NCBI RefSeq assembly: GCF_009900715.1
Contig: NZ_JAAAJC010000001.1
Coordinates: 919,216 to 983,215, forward strand
Length of the DNA stretch: 64,000 bases
Source: Halococcus salsus
GTDB taxonomy: Archaea; Halobacteriota; Halobacteria; Halobacteriales; Halococcaceae
Direction of reading: 5' to 3'
Shown here: piece after piece, positions 8,174 through 16,893 of the stretch
Layout: each line of letters begins with the position of its first letter
Position numbering within the stretch: the stretch's first letter is position 1
The notes under the pieces: model-generated
Seen by the model: the letters and a program-made list of their open reading frames with translations, nothing else
Told to the model about the DNA's origin: nothing
Database searches by the model: none
Made by a program: the position numbers and the translations under genes

Positions 8174-9048
8174 GCGACGACGCGACGGACGAGTCCACCG
8201 ACGAAAACGGTCCAACAGACGGAGGCGACCCGACGGATGGGAACGAACCAACTGTAGAGGAGTCGGCGGACGGAAACGGATCGGGTACGGACGCGTCGAC
8301 GACGGACGAGTCAGTAACGGGCGGGACAGCCACGGGGTCCCCCGCCGACCTGCTCGCGGTCTCGGGGCTCGACGCGGGCTACGGCGACCTCCAGATCCTC
8401 TCTGAGGTGGATCTCGACGTCCACGACGGCGAGTACGTCACCATCGTCGGGCCGAACGGTGCGGGGAAGTCGACGGTGATGAAGACCGTCTTCGGGCTCA
8501 CGACCTACATGGGCGGGGAGATACGGTTCGCCGACGACGACATCAGCGGTCTCGCACCCGAGTCGATCATCCACCGGGGACTGAGCTACGTCCCGCAGAA
8601 CGAGAACGTCTTCGCGGGGCTGTCGGTCCGCGAGAACCTCAATATGGGCGCGTACATCCTCGATTCGGTGCCTCAGGACCGACTCGACTGGGTGTTCGAG
8701 CGGTTCCCGATCCTCGAAGAACGCCAGACACAGCGTGCGGGCACGCTCTCGGGTGGCCAGCGCCAGATGCTCGCGATGGGACGGGCGTTGATGCTCGACC
8801 CCGACCTCCTGATGCTCGACGAACCCTCGGCGGGGCTCGCACCGGACCTGGTCGACGAGATGTTCGACCGGATCGACGCCATCAACGCGTCGGGCACGGC
8901 TATCTTGATGGTCGAACAGAACGCGGTCGAAGCGCTCTCGCGGTGTGACCGGGGTTACGTGCTGGTCCAGGGTCAGAATCGGTTCGAGGACACCGGCGAG
9001 GCGTTGCTCGACAACGACGAGGTGCGCCAGGAGTTCCTCGGCGGGTAG
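8170..9048 (+). CDS. livF: ABC transporter ATP-binding protein LivF
   Basis: The second ATPase of the importer, 292 residues from the ATG at 8170, which overlaps the livG stop. The first 55 residues are a low-complexity Asp/Thr/Glu/Gly extension with no counterpart in bacterial LivF; the conserved domain begins near LLAVSGLDAGYGD. Walker A GPNGAGKST, signature TLSGGQRQ, Walker B LLMLDEPSAG and the switch-region VEQNAVEAL are all intact. The gene ends 4 bases before the stop of the convergent binding-protein gene, so the two transcripts must meet tail to tail. Confidence 0.93.
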   Translation: MSDDATDESTDENGPTDGGDPTDGNEPTVEESADGNGSGTDASTTDESVTGGTATGSPADLLAVSGLDAGYGDLQILSEVDLDVHDGEYVTIVGPNGAGKSTVMKTVFGLTTYMGGEIRFADDDISGLAPESIIHRGLSYVPQNENVFAGLSVRENLNMGAYILDSVPQDRLDWVFERFPILEERQTQRAGTLSGGQRQMLAMGRALMLDPDLLMLDEPSAGLAPDLVDEMFDRIDAINASGTAILMVEQNAVEALSRCDRGYVLVQGQNRFEDTGEALLDNDEVRQEFLGG

Positions 9049-9052
9049 CCGA

Positions 9053-10489
9053 CTACCCGCTGGTGGCGTTCGTACTCGAATTGCCGCCGCCACCGCTCCC
9101 ACCGCCGCCACCCGCGCTGAACTCGACGGTGTCCTCCTGTTCGACGCTGCCGTCCTCGGCGTAGGCGAAGATCTCGTAGGTCACGGACTCGACGTCACCG
9201 TTCTCGTCGAAGTTGACGCTGCTTGATGCGCCCTGGTAGTTTATCTCCTCGCCGTTGGCGGCCATCCGAACCCCCTCCGCGAGGTTCTCGGGGCCGACGG
9301 CCGTTCCGCCGGGGTTGGCGACGGCCGCGACGTTCTCCTGGACCGCCGGACCGCTGTTCTCGCCCGCGGCGGCGTTGGCGAGGATCTGGACCGCGGTGGC
9401 GTCGTAGGCCTGCGAGGTGAACACGCCGGGTTCGTTGCCGTACTGTTCCTGGAAGGCGTTCGTGAAGAACTCCTGGGCGGGCCCCGCGGCGAGCGGTGCG
9501 GTGCCGATCACGTTCGTCATCGACTGGCCGACGTTGCCCGGGAGCTCGGGGTCGCGCAGCCCGTCGGTCACCATGATGGTCGTGTCGCGGCTGTAGTTCG
9601 AGTAGTAATCCCGGAAGAGCTGGTTGCCGCTCTCGGGGTAGCCGATCACGAGGAGGCCGTCGGGGCTCGACGACATCGCCTGCTGGAGCTTCGAGGTGTA
9701 AGAGGACTGGGCCTTCTCGAAGGAGACCTGCGCCGGTACGTTCCCCTCCCCGAAGGCTTGGACGAAGCTGTCGGCGAGCGCCTGGCCGTAGGAGTTGTTG
9801 ACGTACATCACCGACACCGTCGAGGCGTCGACGCGTTCGTTCGCCACCTGTGCCAGCACCTGCCCCTGGAGTGCGTCCGAGGGCGGTGTTCGATAGACGT
9901 AGCCGTTGTCCTGGAGGTCGGTGATGTCGGGCGAGGTGCTCGACGGCGAGACCAGCACGACCTGGTTGGGGATCGCGACCTCCTGGGCCACCTGGATCGT
10001 GGTCTCGGAGGAAGCCGCACCGGTTATCGAGGGGTAGCCACCGTCGACCAGCGACTGCGCCGCGGTGATGCCGGCCTGCGGGTCGGTCTGGGTGTCCTCG
10101 GTCTGGGTATCGATCGTGAAGCCGAGGTTCGAGCTACTCAGCTGGCGGGCCGGCAACAACGCCCCCTGCTGGATCGGCTGACCGACCGAGGCGAGGTCGC
10201 CCGTCGTCGGCAGCAGGACGCCGACCTTGATCGACCGATCCCCGCCTCCACCCCCACCGCCACCGCTTCCGCTGCTCGTGCCGCCCCCGCCGCCACTGGT
10301 TCCGGACCCACCACCGCTGGTTTCGCCACCGCCGCCACCACCGGTCCCCTCGCCGCCGCTCCCGCCACCTCCACCGCTGGTGCCGTTGCCTCCACTCCCG
10401 CCGTCGTCGCTCGCACACCCGGCGACGCCAGCGATACCGGCCACGCCGAGAGCCGCGAGAAATTCACGCCGTTTGCGATCACGTGACAT
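9053..10489 (-). CDS. livJ: Branched-chain amino acid type substrate-binding lipoprotein, LivJ-like
   Basis: This 478-residue secreted binding protein begins with a Tat signal (SRDRKRREFLAALG) and a lipobox VAGC (Cys25), so it is exported folded and anchored by lipid. An unusually long Gly/Ser/Thr linker of about 60 residues follows. The binding domain of the Peripla_BP_6 type starts near IKVGVLLPTTGDLASVGQP and includes LVDGGYPSITGAASSETT. A second Gly/Ser-rich tail ends the protein. It almost certainly delivers substrate to the LivHMGF complex encoded just to the left, but it is on the opposite strand and facing it. A TATA-like CTTATCACC lies about 33 bases before the ATG. Confidence 0.92.
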   Translation of the reverse strand: MSRDRKRREFLAALGVAGIAGVAGCASDDGGSGGNGTSGGGGGSGGEGTGGGGGGETSGGGSGTSGGGGGTSSGSGGGGGGGGDRSIKVGVLLPTTGDLASVGQPIQQGALLPARQLSSSNLGFTIDTQTEDTQTDPQAGITAAQSLVDGGYPSITGAASSETTIQVAQEVAIPNQVVLVSPSSTSPDITDLQDNGYVYRTPPSDALQGQVLAQVANERVDASTVSVMYVNNSYGQALADSFVQAFGEGNVPAQVSFEKAQSSYTSKLQQAMSSSPDGLLVIGYPESGNQLFRDYYSNYSRDTTIMVTDGLRDPELPGNVGQSMTNVIGTAPLAAGPAQEFFTNAFQEQYGNEPGVFTSQAYDATAVQILANAAAGENSGPAVQENVAAVANPGGTAVGPENLAEGVRMAANGEEINYQGASSSVNFDENGDVESVTYEIFAYAEDGSVEQEDTVEFSAGGGGGSGGGGNSSTNATSG

Positions 10490-10582
10490 GATACCGAAAC
10501 ACTTCGTTGATGAGGTGATAAGTCTTCCCCATCGTTTCGGCCGCCCACTGCCGGTTTCAACGGGGATCGTGGTCGGTGGGTT

Positions 10583-11347
10583 CTACGGCTCGTCGAAGAC
10601 CACGTCGAGACCGTCGTGCCGACAGACTTCGAGGGCGTGTTTCGCGGCCATCCCGGCCGGCTGGGCGGTCCGCGCCCGTCCGACCCCGACCTTGAGGTCG
10701 ACGTCGACCACCTCGCGGACGTGGGCGATCGCGTCGCGGTAGGCCGTCTCGTCGAGGCTCGAACAGACCGCGATGATGTTGTCGCCGCCGACGAAGAAGG
10801 CGAGCGAGTCGTGGGCCTCGCGGAGGTAGCGCATGAGTTCGGCGTAGCCCTGCTCGATGTGGATGAAGGTGTCGAAGGCCCCGATCCGGTCGGTGTACTT
10901 CTCGGTCGCGTCGTTGACGTCGAAGTGGGCGACCTGGAGGTCCTCGGTCGTCCGACGGTCCTCGGCCAGCGGTTCACCACGGAGGATCTCCCGTCGGTCC
11001 TTCGCCTGGGCGCTGCCCGCGTCCTGTAACTGGGTGCTCGCCGTGTCGAGCGCCGCGGCGGGGGTGTCGCCGGTCGCGACGCTCAGGCTCAACGTCACGG
11101 GATACCGGTTCGCCACCGACTCCTGGACCAGCGCGTGGGCGTCCATCCCGATACCGTTGGTGACCGCGATCATGTTGTCGAACCGCGAGAAGAAGACGTA
11201 GCCGTCGCGGTTGCCGAACAGCTGCGAGAGGTCGGCGTAGAGGCGCGACTGGAGCGTCTGGAGGTCGACTTCGCGACGCGGTTCGGGGGTGACGGTCCAG
11301 GGCCCGTAGTTGTCGATCTGGATGAGCGTTACCTGCGTGTTCGTCAC
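10583..11347 (-). CDS. gch3: GTP cyclohydrolase III (GTP cyclohydrolase IIa)
   Basis: The 254-residue protein matches the archaeal enzyme that converts GTP to the formylamino-pyrimidine intermediate (FAPy) that begins archaeal riboflavin and F420 synthesis. Conserved segments are IQIDNYGPWTVTPEPRRE near the N-terminus, LFGNRDGYVFFSRFDN and a second similar half with FFVGGDNIIAVC. These two halves are the tandem nucleotidyl-cyclase-like domains of the family. The start is a GTG. It is transcribed in the same direction as the epimerase and membrane protein genes to its right but is unlikely to share their function. Confidence 0.92.
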   Translation of the reverse strand: MTNTQVTLIQIDNYGPWTVTPEPRREVDLQTLQSRLYADLSQLFGNRDGYVFFSRFDNMIAVTNGIGMDAHALVQESVANRYPVTLSLSVATGDTPAAALDTASTQLQDAGSAQAKDRREILRGEPLAEDRRTTEDLQVAHFDVNDATEKYTDRIGAFDTFIHIEQGYAELMRYLREAHDSLAFFVGGDNIIAVCSSLDETAYRDAIAHVREVVDVDLKVGVGRARTAQPAGMAAKHALEVCRHDGLDVVFDEP

Positions 11348-11401
11348 GGTGGTCGAGGTACGAAAGCCGCCAGTATGCGTCTTTGGATATCGAGACCCGG
11401 C

Positions 11402-12658
11402 TCAGTCGCTTTCCGAACGGGACTCGGTTCCCGATGGCGGGACGGACGGCTTTCCGACTCCAGCATCGTCCGATCCACCGGCGAACACCACCGCGAGGAT
11501 CACGACGAGTTCGTTCGCCGCGCCGACGAGCGCGAGGTACTGGATGGCGGGGAGCGACACCGACTCGACGCTGCCGGCGAGCGAGGGAAGCACCACGAGC
11601 GCGCCCCCGACGCCTGCGAGCCCCGCCAGCGCCGCGAAGCCACAGAACGCGAGCCGCAGCCGGCGCGAGAGGTGGTCGATGGCGAGCAGCGCGGTCGGGA
11701 TCACGACCGGGAAGGCGATGAACAGCACCCGGGTGATGTTGCGCGCGATGAGGGGCTGAAGGAACGCGAGCGGCACGACGGCGATGCCGGCGGCGAGGAA
11801 CGCGGTTCGGCGGTCCACGGACCGCTCGCGAACGACTTTCGGCAGCGTGAGGAGCCCCCACAGCGCCGCGAGCACCCAGAGCGTGCCGAAGGCGCTGTAG
11901 ACCTCGTAGGGGATGTAGAAGACGCTCATCGCGAACTTGTCGAGCTGCGCGCCGACCCCGCGAGCGACGATCGCGCTCAGGGTGTCGCCCGAGAAGCCGT
12001 AGAACACCCGCAAGCCGAGGTACATCACGCCGGCGGGTATCGCCGCGGCGACGGGGCGGACCACACCACGAATCCCCCGTCGTTGGAGGCAGTAGAGCCC
12101 GTAGATCGGGAGGGCGAACAGCACGCTCTCCTTGGTGGCGACGCCGAGCGCGAGGAGGAGGGCGAAGACCACCAGTCGATCCCGATAGGCCGCCCAGAAC
12201 ACGCAGGCCAGCATGAACATCGTCACGCCGTCGACCAGCACGAGGTTGGTCGAGAGGTAGGCGACCGCGGGCGAGACCACGAACAGCGCGAGGCCGAAGC
12301 CCGCCCGTCGAACCCCGAACCCGAGGTCGCGGAGGTAGGAGTAGACGACGACCCCGCTCGCGGCCAGCGCGGAGACGTTGACGACCGCGAACCCGACGAG
12401 TCGGGAGGTCGGGAGCAGCCACGCGAGGACCGGCGTCACCACGCGATAGCGGAACGGTGCGGAGGGCACGTCCGCCGCGTCGAACGGAGCGCGTGCGATC
12501 TGGAAGTACTTCGGCGCGTCGCCGGCTCGCACGACGAGAAGCGGATCGACGAACAACGACGCGCCGGCCACCACGAGCCCGACGAGCAGCGTGCTCGTGA
12601 GGATGGCGGCGGGGAGTTCGTGATCGCGCCACGCGTCGGCGATCGGGTTGGAGCTCAT
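11402..12658 (-). CDS. Polytopic GT-C-like membrane protein
   Basis: A 418-residue protein with about eleven hydrophobic segments and a short acidic, Ser-rich tail. The first extracellular loop after helix 1 contains AGDAPKYFQIARAPFDAADV and PFRYRVVTPVLAWLL; an acidic residue in this loop is what GT-C glycosyltransferases use as catalytic base. Clear family motifs are otherwise absent, so glycosyl transfer is an inference. The neighbours (sugar epimerase 22 bases upstream in the same direction, polyprenyl pentose transferase, flippase-like protein) support a role in building or moving a surface glycan. Confidence 0.7.
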   Translation of the reverse strand: MSSNPIADAWRDHELPAAILTSTLLVGLVVAGASLFVDPLLVVRAGDAPKYFQIARAPFDAADVPSAPFRYRVVTPVLAWLLPTSRLVGFAVVNVSALAASGVVVYSYLRDLGFGVRRAGFGLALFVVSPAVAYLSTNLVLVDGVTMFMLACVFWAAYRDRLVVFALLLALGVATKESVLFALPIYGLYCLQRRGIRGVVRPVAAAIPAGVMYLGLRVFYGFSGDTLSAIVARGVGAQLDKFAMSVFYIPYEVYSAFGTLWVLAALWGLLTLPKVVRERSVDRRTAFLAAGIAVVPLAFLQPLIARNITRVLFIAFPVVIPTALLAIDHLSRRLRLAFCGFAALAGLAGVGGALVVLPSLAGSVESVSLPAIQYLALVGAANELVVILAVVFAGGSDDAGVGKPSVPPSGTESRSESD

Positions 12659-12680
12659 CGGTGACGCGCCACGAGCGGCG

Positions 12681-13775
12681 TTAGATGCGTTTGAAGACGC
12701 CCTTCACCAGCGTGAGCGCGCCCTGGTCCCAGGCGACCCGGTGGTCCAACCCCGTGCCGTCGGTCTCGGGATCGTCGTAGTTGTCGAGGTACCACTCGTA
12801 GGTCTCGACGAGCGCCTCCTTGTTGGAGTAGCGGGGTTCCCAACCGAGCGATTTCAGCTTCTCGACGGAGACGTAGGAGTCCTCGTGGGCGGTCTCGTAG
12901 ACCCAGGGGTAGAGCGGCGAGAGGTTGAGCTTGTCGAGCGTACGGAGCGCGAACACCGTGAGCGGGGTCGGGGTGCCCACGGTGCGCTTGCCGGTGCCCG
13001 CGTAGTCGATCGGGGCCTGGAAGTCCTCCTTCATCGTGCCGAACTCCTCGGCACCCACGTTGAACGTGGTGTTGACCTCGTCCTCGTCCTTCGCGAACAT
13101 GAACTCCATCGCGCGCACGAGGTCGTAGACGTGCATCAGCTGGTACTTGTTGTTGCCCCAGCCGACCATCGGGACGTTCGCGCCGGACTCGATCCAGTCG
13201 AACAGCACTTGAAAGACGCCGAGGCGCTTCGGGCCGATGAACGTCTTCGGTCGGAGGATCGGAACGCACATGCCCTGTCGACGGAAGTCGCGACAGATCT
13301 GCTCGGCCTCGATCTTGGCCTCGCCGTAGGGACCAACGCCGTCGAGCGGGGATTCTTCGGTTATCGGGTGGTGGTCGTGGGTGCCGTAGACCGCGGTCGA
13401 GGAGATGTAGACCACACGGTTGACGCCCGCGTCCTTGGCGGCCCAGAGGACGTTACGAGTACCGTTGATAGTGGTGTCGCGGATGCGCTCGTCGTCCCAG
13501 AGCGGGAGCGCCGCGGCGGTGTGGACGACCGAGTCCGCGCCCGACTCCTCGAGCGCGGCGGCGATGGACTCCTCGTCGCGGACGTCGCCCTCGATGAAGT
13601 CGACGCCATCGATCTCGTCCTCGGGTTTGAAGGGTTTGAGGTCGAGCGCCACGACGTCCCAGCCGCGTTCCTTGAAGTATTCGCAGGTGTGAAGCCCGAG
13701 GAATCCGGTGCCGCCGGTGACGAGCAGCGTTCCGGGCTCGGTGAGCCGTTCGTCCGCTTGCTGTTGTGCCTGCAT
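12681..13775 (-). CDS. NAD-dependent sugar epimerase/dehydratase (extended SDR)
   Basis: This 364-residue extended short-chain dehydrogenase has the Rossmann motif TGGTGFLG (residues 20-27), a conserved VVHTAAALPLW segment, and the catalytic triad in SSTAVYG and the YGEAKIEAE helix (Tyr-x3-Lys). Such enzymes act on nucleotide sugars or on prenyl-linked sugars. The start at 13775 follows a minus-strand GATAGTTCAAA promoter element about 28 bases upstream. It diverges from the decaprenyl-phosphate phosphoribosyltransferase-like gene, so a keto-sugar epimerase in the same pentose pathway is a reasonable inference; a plain NDP-sugar epimerase is the alternative. Confidence 0.85.
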   Translation of the reverse strand: MQAQQQADERLTEPGTLLVTGGTGFLGLHTCEYFKERGWDVVALDLKPFKPEDEIDGVDFIEGDVRDEESIAAALEESGADSVVHTAAALPLWDDERIRDTTINGTRNVLWAAKDAGVNRVVYISSTAVYGTHDHHPITEESPLDGVGPYGEAKIEAEQICRDFRRQGMCVPILRPKTFIGPKRLGVFQVLFDWIESGANVPMVGWGNNKYQLMHVYDLVRAMEFMFAKDEDEVNTTFNVGAEEFGTMKEDFQAPIDYAGTGKRTVGTPTPLTVFALRTLDKLNLSPLYPWVYETAHEDSYVSVEKLKSLGWEPRYSNKEALVETYEWYLDNYDDPETDGTGLDHRVAWDQGALTLVKGVFKRI

Positions 13776-13910
13776 TGCCCCGTGATTCACGATGGGGTTT
13801 GAACTATCTACCGATACGGTCGCGTTTCGACGCCGGAGCTTGGCGATAAAACGTGCTGAAACGTGTCCCGGACGCCGGGAACGAAGCGGAACGGTCCGCA
13901 CCGATCGGCC

Positions 13911-13918
13911 GTTTTATG
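13911..13918 (+). promoter_or_regulatory. TATA-like box of the UbiA/DPPR synthase operon
   Basis: GTTTTATG lies about 30 bases before the ATG at 13944 and fits a leaderless start for the three-gene operon that follows. Confidence 0.5.
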
Positions 13919-13943
13919 GGACCCCATCCCGCAGAAGGGTGCA

Positions 13944-14864
13944 ATGGGCGAGGCGCAGACACAGCGGAGCAGCATCGTCGACACGGCCGTCGGTCTCGCC
14001 TACGAGATCCGCCCGTGGCAGTGGTACAAACAGTCGGTCCTCCTCATCGGGATCGTCTTCTCGCGGGAGCTGTTCAACCCCGCGGCGTGGAGCCAGGTCA
14101 TCCTCGGCGTGCTGGCCTTCTGTGCGATCGCCGGTGCGACCTACATCTTCAACGACATCAGCGACGTCGAGGCCGACCGCAAACACCCCACGAAGCGCAA
14201 CCGGCCGATCGCCTCCGGCCAGGTGAGCGTCGCGACCGCGGGCGCGTTCGCGGTCGCGCTGCTTGTCGGCGGGTTCGTGTTGTCGTACGCCCTCGGACGG
14301 CTGTTCCTTATCGTCGTCCTGACGTACATTGCACAGAACGTGCTCTACTCGCTCTACCTCAAGGACGTCGTGCTGGTCGACGTGATGCTGATCGCGATCG
14401 GGTTCGTGCTCCGGGCGGTGGCGGGCGTGGTCGCCATCGGCGTGGCGCTCAGCCCCTGGCTCGTGGTCTGTACGTTCCTCGCCGCGCTCCTCCTCGCGAT
14501 CGGCAAGCGCCGCAACGAGTTCGAGGCCAGCGACCTGCCCGGCGAGACCCGGGCGACCCTCGAGGAGTACACCCCCGAGACCCTCGACCAGCTCCTCGGG
14601 ATCGTGACCTCCACCCTCCTGATATCCTACTCCATCTACACCTTCACCGGCGCGAAGCTCGCGATGATGCTCACGCTCCCGTTCGCCTTCTTCGGGGTCT
14701 TCCGGTATCACCACCTGGTTCACACCACCGACTCCGGCGTCTCGCCGGAGGTACTCCTGATCGACCGTCAGTTCATCCTCAACCTCGCGCTCTGGGGGCT
14801 GATCGCGGTGATAGTGCTCTACGGCCGCCCCCGGGCCTGGCTGATCGGGGCCGGGGTGGTCTGA
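13944..14864 (+). CDS. Decaprenyl-phosphate phosphoribosyltransferase-like UbiA protein
   Basis: The 306-residue membrane enzyme is a UbiA-superfamily prenyltransferase with about nine helices. The first aspartate motif reads NDISDVEADRKHPTKR (Asn70, Asp71, Asp74, Asp78), and the second region YSLYLKDVVLVDVMLIA is followed by LLAIGKRRNEFE. These stretches are those of the mycobacterial Rv3806c group, which joins phosphoribosyl pyrophosphate to a polyprenyl phosphate to start the arabinose donor pathway. Quinone- and archaeol-synthesising UbiA proteins have different motifs. It begins an operon with a PHP protein (1-base overlap) and a flippase-like protein. Reaction specificity in this organism is inferred from the family. 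Confidence 0.85.
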   Translation: MGEAQTQRSSIVDTAVGLAYEIRPWQWYKQSVLLIGIVFSRELFNPAAWSQVILGVLAFCAIAGATYIFNDISDVEADRKHPTKRNRPIASGQVSVATAGAFAVALLVGGFVLSYALGRLFLIVVLTYIAQNVLYSLYLKDVVLVDVMLIAIGFVLRAVAGVVAIGVALSPWLVVCTFLAALLLAIGKRRNEFEASDLPGETRATLEEYTPETLDQLLGIVTSTLLISYSIYTFTGAKLAMMLTLPFAFFGVFRYHHLVHTTDSGVSPEVLLIDRQFILNLALWGLIAVIVLYGRPRAWLIGAGVV

Positions 14865-15511
14865 TGAAGCGCTACGACCTCCAGGTTCACACCGACGCCT
14901 CGCCGTGTTCGGCGACCCCGCCCGAGGAAGTGGCTGCGGCCGCGGCGGACGCGGGTCTCGACGGGATCGTGGTGACCGACCACGACACCCTCGCGAACGT
15001 CGACCGGGTTCGTGCGGCGGCTCCCGAGGGGTTGGACGTGATTCCGGGCGTCGAGGTCACCACGACACAGGGGCACCTCTTGGGGATCGACGTCGCCGAA
15101 GCGCCACCGCAGACGGAGCCGCTGACAGTCGTGGACCGGATCCACGACCAGGGCGGGCTCGCGGTGCTCTCGCACCCGTTCGATTCGCTCCGGCAGTACT
15201 ACGACCGCGACCTCGACGACCTCGCGGCGGCCGTCGACGGGGTCGAGGTCGAGAACTCGCGGTGTGTTCGGGAATCGTTCAACCGGCAGGCGCGCGCGTA
15301 CGCGACCCACCACGGACTGGCGATGACGGGCGGGAGCGACGGCCACTTCCCACGGGAGGTCGGGCGGGCGTACACGGCGGTCGAGGGGTCGCTCGTGGAC
15401 GCGATCCGCGAGGGCTCGACCACGCCGCGTGGGCGCGGTCGGTACGCATCGGGCCACGTTCTCACGAAGGTCCAGCAGGCGCGACGGCTGATCGGGGGCG
15501 CGACGCCGTGA
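14864..15511 (+). CDS. PHP-domain metal-dependent phosphoesterase
   Basis: A 215-residue polymerase-and-histidinol-phosphatase (PHP) domain protein. Metal ligands are visible in LQVHTDASPCS (residues 6-16), VVTDHDT, IPGVEVTT, VLSHPFD and GGSDGHF, so the trinuclear site appears complete. The reaction is likely removal of a phosphate group. Its ATG overlaps the stop of the phosphoribosyltransferase gene by one base. The family contains no known enzyme for this step, but the position suggests it could remove the 5-phosphate from a polyprenyl-phosphoribose intermediate. A related PHP protein occurs at 33776-34483. Confidence 0.87.
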   Translation: MKRYDLQVHTDASPCSATPPEEVAAAAADAGLDGIVVTDHDTLANVDRVRAAAPEGLDVIPGVEVTTTQGHLLGIDVAEAPPQTEPLTVVDRIHDQGGLAVLSHPFDSLRQYYDRDLDDLAAAVDGVEVENSRCVRESFNRQARAYATHHGLAMTGGSDGHFPREVGRAYTAVEGSLVDAIREGSTTPRGRGRYASGHVLTKVQQARRLIGGATP

Positions 15512-16533
15512 GCGGCCTCCCCGACGAGGGTCGGCCGGGCGGAGACCCGACGGGCGAGCCGGACGGGCTCACCGGCCGTGTTCGGCGGGTGGTGAGCGAG
15601 CACGGGATCTGGGTGACGGCGGTGCTCACGGTCGTGGTGTTCGCGGCGCTGTTCGCCTTCGGCGACGCCAACCAAGTCGCGAACGCGCTCGCACAGTTCG
15701 ATATGCGGGCGTTCGCGGTCGTGATCGCGCTCACGACGGTCGGCTATCTCGTCCGGTTCGTGAAGTGGGAGCTCTACCTCGACGAACTCGACATCGACGT
15801 ACCCCGGACGACGAGCCTCACGGTGTTCTTCAGCGGGTTGATGATGGTCGTCACGCCGGGGAAGGCGGGCGAGGTCTGGAAGGCGTGGCTCCTGCGCGAC
15901 ATGGAGGACGTCCCGGCGAGCAAGACTACCCCCGTCGTCGGGGCCGAGCGGATCACCGACGTGGTCTCGCTCGCGGTGCTCGCGTCGGTCGGCGTGGTGG
16001 CCTACGGCCGTTCGCCCGCGATCCTCGCGGCGGTCGTGCTGGCCTTCCTCGCCGGACTGGGGTTGCTCCAGTGGCGTGCGGGCTGTCTGCGGCTCCTCTC
16101 GTGGGCCGAAGGCCTGCCGGTCGTCGGCGAGTACGCCGACGAGTTCGAGACGTTCTACGAGAGCACCTACGTCCTCTTCCGATTCCGGCCGCTGGCGCTG
16201 GCGACGCTCCTCAGTGTCGTCGCGTGGGCGCTCGAAGGGATCGCGCTCTGGATCACCCTCGACGGGTTCGGGGTCGAGGTCTCGGTTCTCGCCGCGGTGT
16301 TCGTCTTCGCGCTCGGGTCGGTGATCGGCGCGGTGAGCCTCCTCCCGGGCGGTCTCGGTGCGGCCGAAGCCAGCATGACCGGGCTCCTGCTCACGTTCTC
16401 GGTCGCGGAGCCGATCGCCGTCGCCGCGACCCTGGTGGTCCGGGTCGGGACGCTCTGGTACGCCGCCGTCCTCGGGTTCGCCGTCTTCACCGTTCACAAG
16501 CTCCTGGGTGGGGAACCGAACCCCGAGGCGTGA
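15508..16533 (+). CDS. Flippase-like membrane protein (UPF0104 / LPG synthase TM domain)
   Basis: The 341-residue protein starts at a GTG overlapping the PHP gene by 4 bases. After an acidic N-terminal stretch come about eight membrane helices. The family motifs LMMVVTPGKAGEVWKAWLL, GAERITDVVSL and GAVSLLPGGLGAAEASMTGLL are those of the lysylphosphatidylglycerol synthase transmembrane region/UPF0104 group, which in haloarchaea includes the N-terminal part of AglD. Such proteins are thought to move or present lipid-linked sugars. With the two upstream genes it makes a three-gene operon for a lipid-linked sugar. Confidence 0.85.
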   Translation: MSGLPDEGRPGGDPTGEPDGLTGRVRRVVSEHGIWVTAVLTVVVFAALFAFGDANQVANALAQFDMRAFAVVIALTTVGYLVRFVKWELYLDELDIDVPRTTSLTVFFSGLMMVVTPGKAGEVWKAWLLRDMEDVPASKTTPVVGAERITDVVSLAVLASVGVVAYGRSPAILAAVVLAFLAGLGLLQWRAGCLRLLSWAEGLPVVGEYADEFETFYESTYVLFRFRPLALATLLSVVAWALEGIALWITLDGFGVEVSVLAAVFVFALGSVIGAVSLLPGGLGAAEASMTGLLLTFSVAEPIAVAATLVVRVGTLWYAAVLGFAVFTVHKLLGGEPNPEA

Positions 16534-16656
16534 CCGGATAGCGCGGAGCGGACACCCGATCTGTTTCGCACGGCCGAGGCATTTCGTACGGTCGGAGCGG
16601 TTGGCGCGCGCTCGCGACCGGTCCGAACGATAGTGAGGGCCGGTCGTGGACACTGT

Positions 16657-16889
16657 GCGAGGGATGAGCACCGGAGTGAGCGACTAACGGGAGCGAACGA
16701 GGAGCGCAGTCGGCTGGGGAGGCGTGTGGCTGTCGCGGGACGGTGGGGTGCGGAGATGCAAGTTGTTGCACCGCGAGCGAGTGAAACGAGCGAGCGGGCC
16801 AAGGAACCTCCGAAGGAGGTGACGCAGGCTTTTGATCCACATTTTGCCAGGGAGCGAACGAAGTGAGCGACCGCAGCAAAAGGTGGGGG
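16657..16889 (+). repeat. Dispersed structured repeat, copy A (full length)
   Basis: About 233 bases beginning GTGCGAGGGATGAGCACC-like and ending GCAAAAGGTGGGGG, lying between two convergent genes. The 31 bases at 16827-16857 are identical to 56990-57020 on the other strand, and flanking blocks also match copy B. The first 80 bases match copy C at 25331-25411. Internal stem-loops are visible, for example ACCTCC-GAA-GGAGGT and TGCAA-GTTG-TTGCA. Any protein read through it is probably spurious. Bases 16534-16656 hold nothing else that I recognise. Confidence 0.8.
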
Positions 16890-16893
16890 CGTT

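Noticed and set aside
16633-16866. Reading frame through repeat copy A, ending in text like DPHFARER
   Set aside because: It is explained by the repeat; the matching frame in copy B (56945-57184) has a different start and only short shared text.
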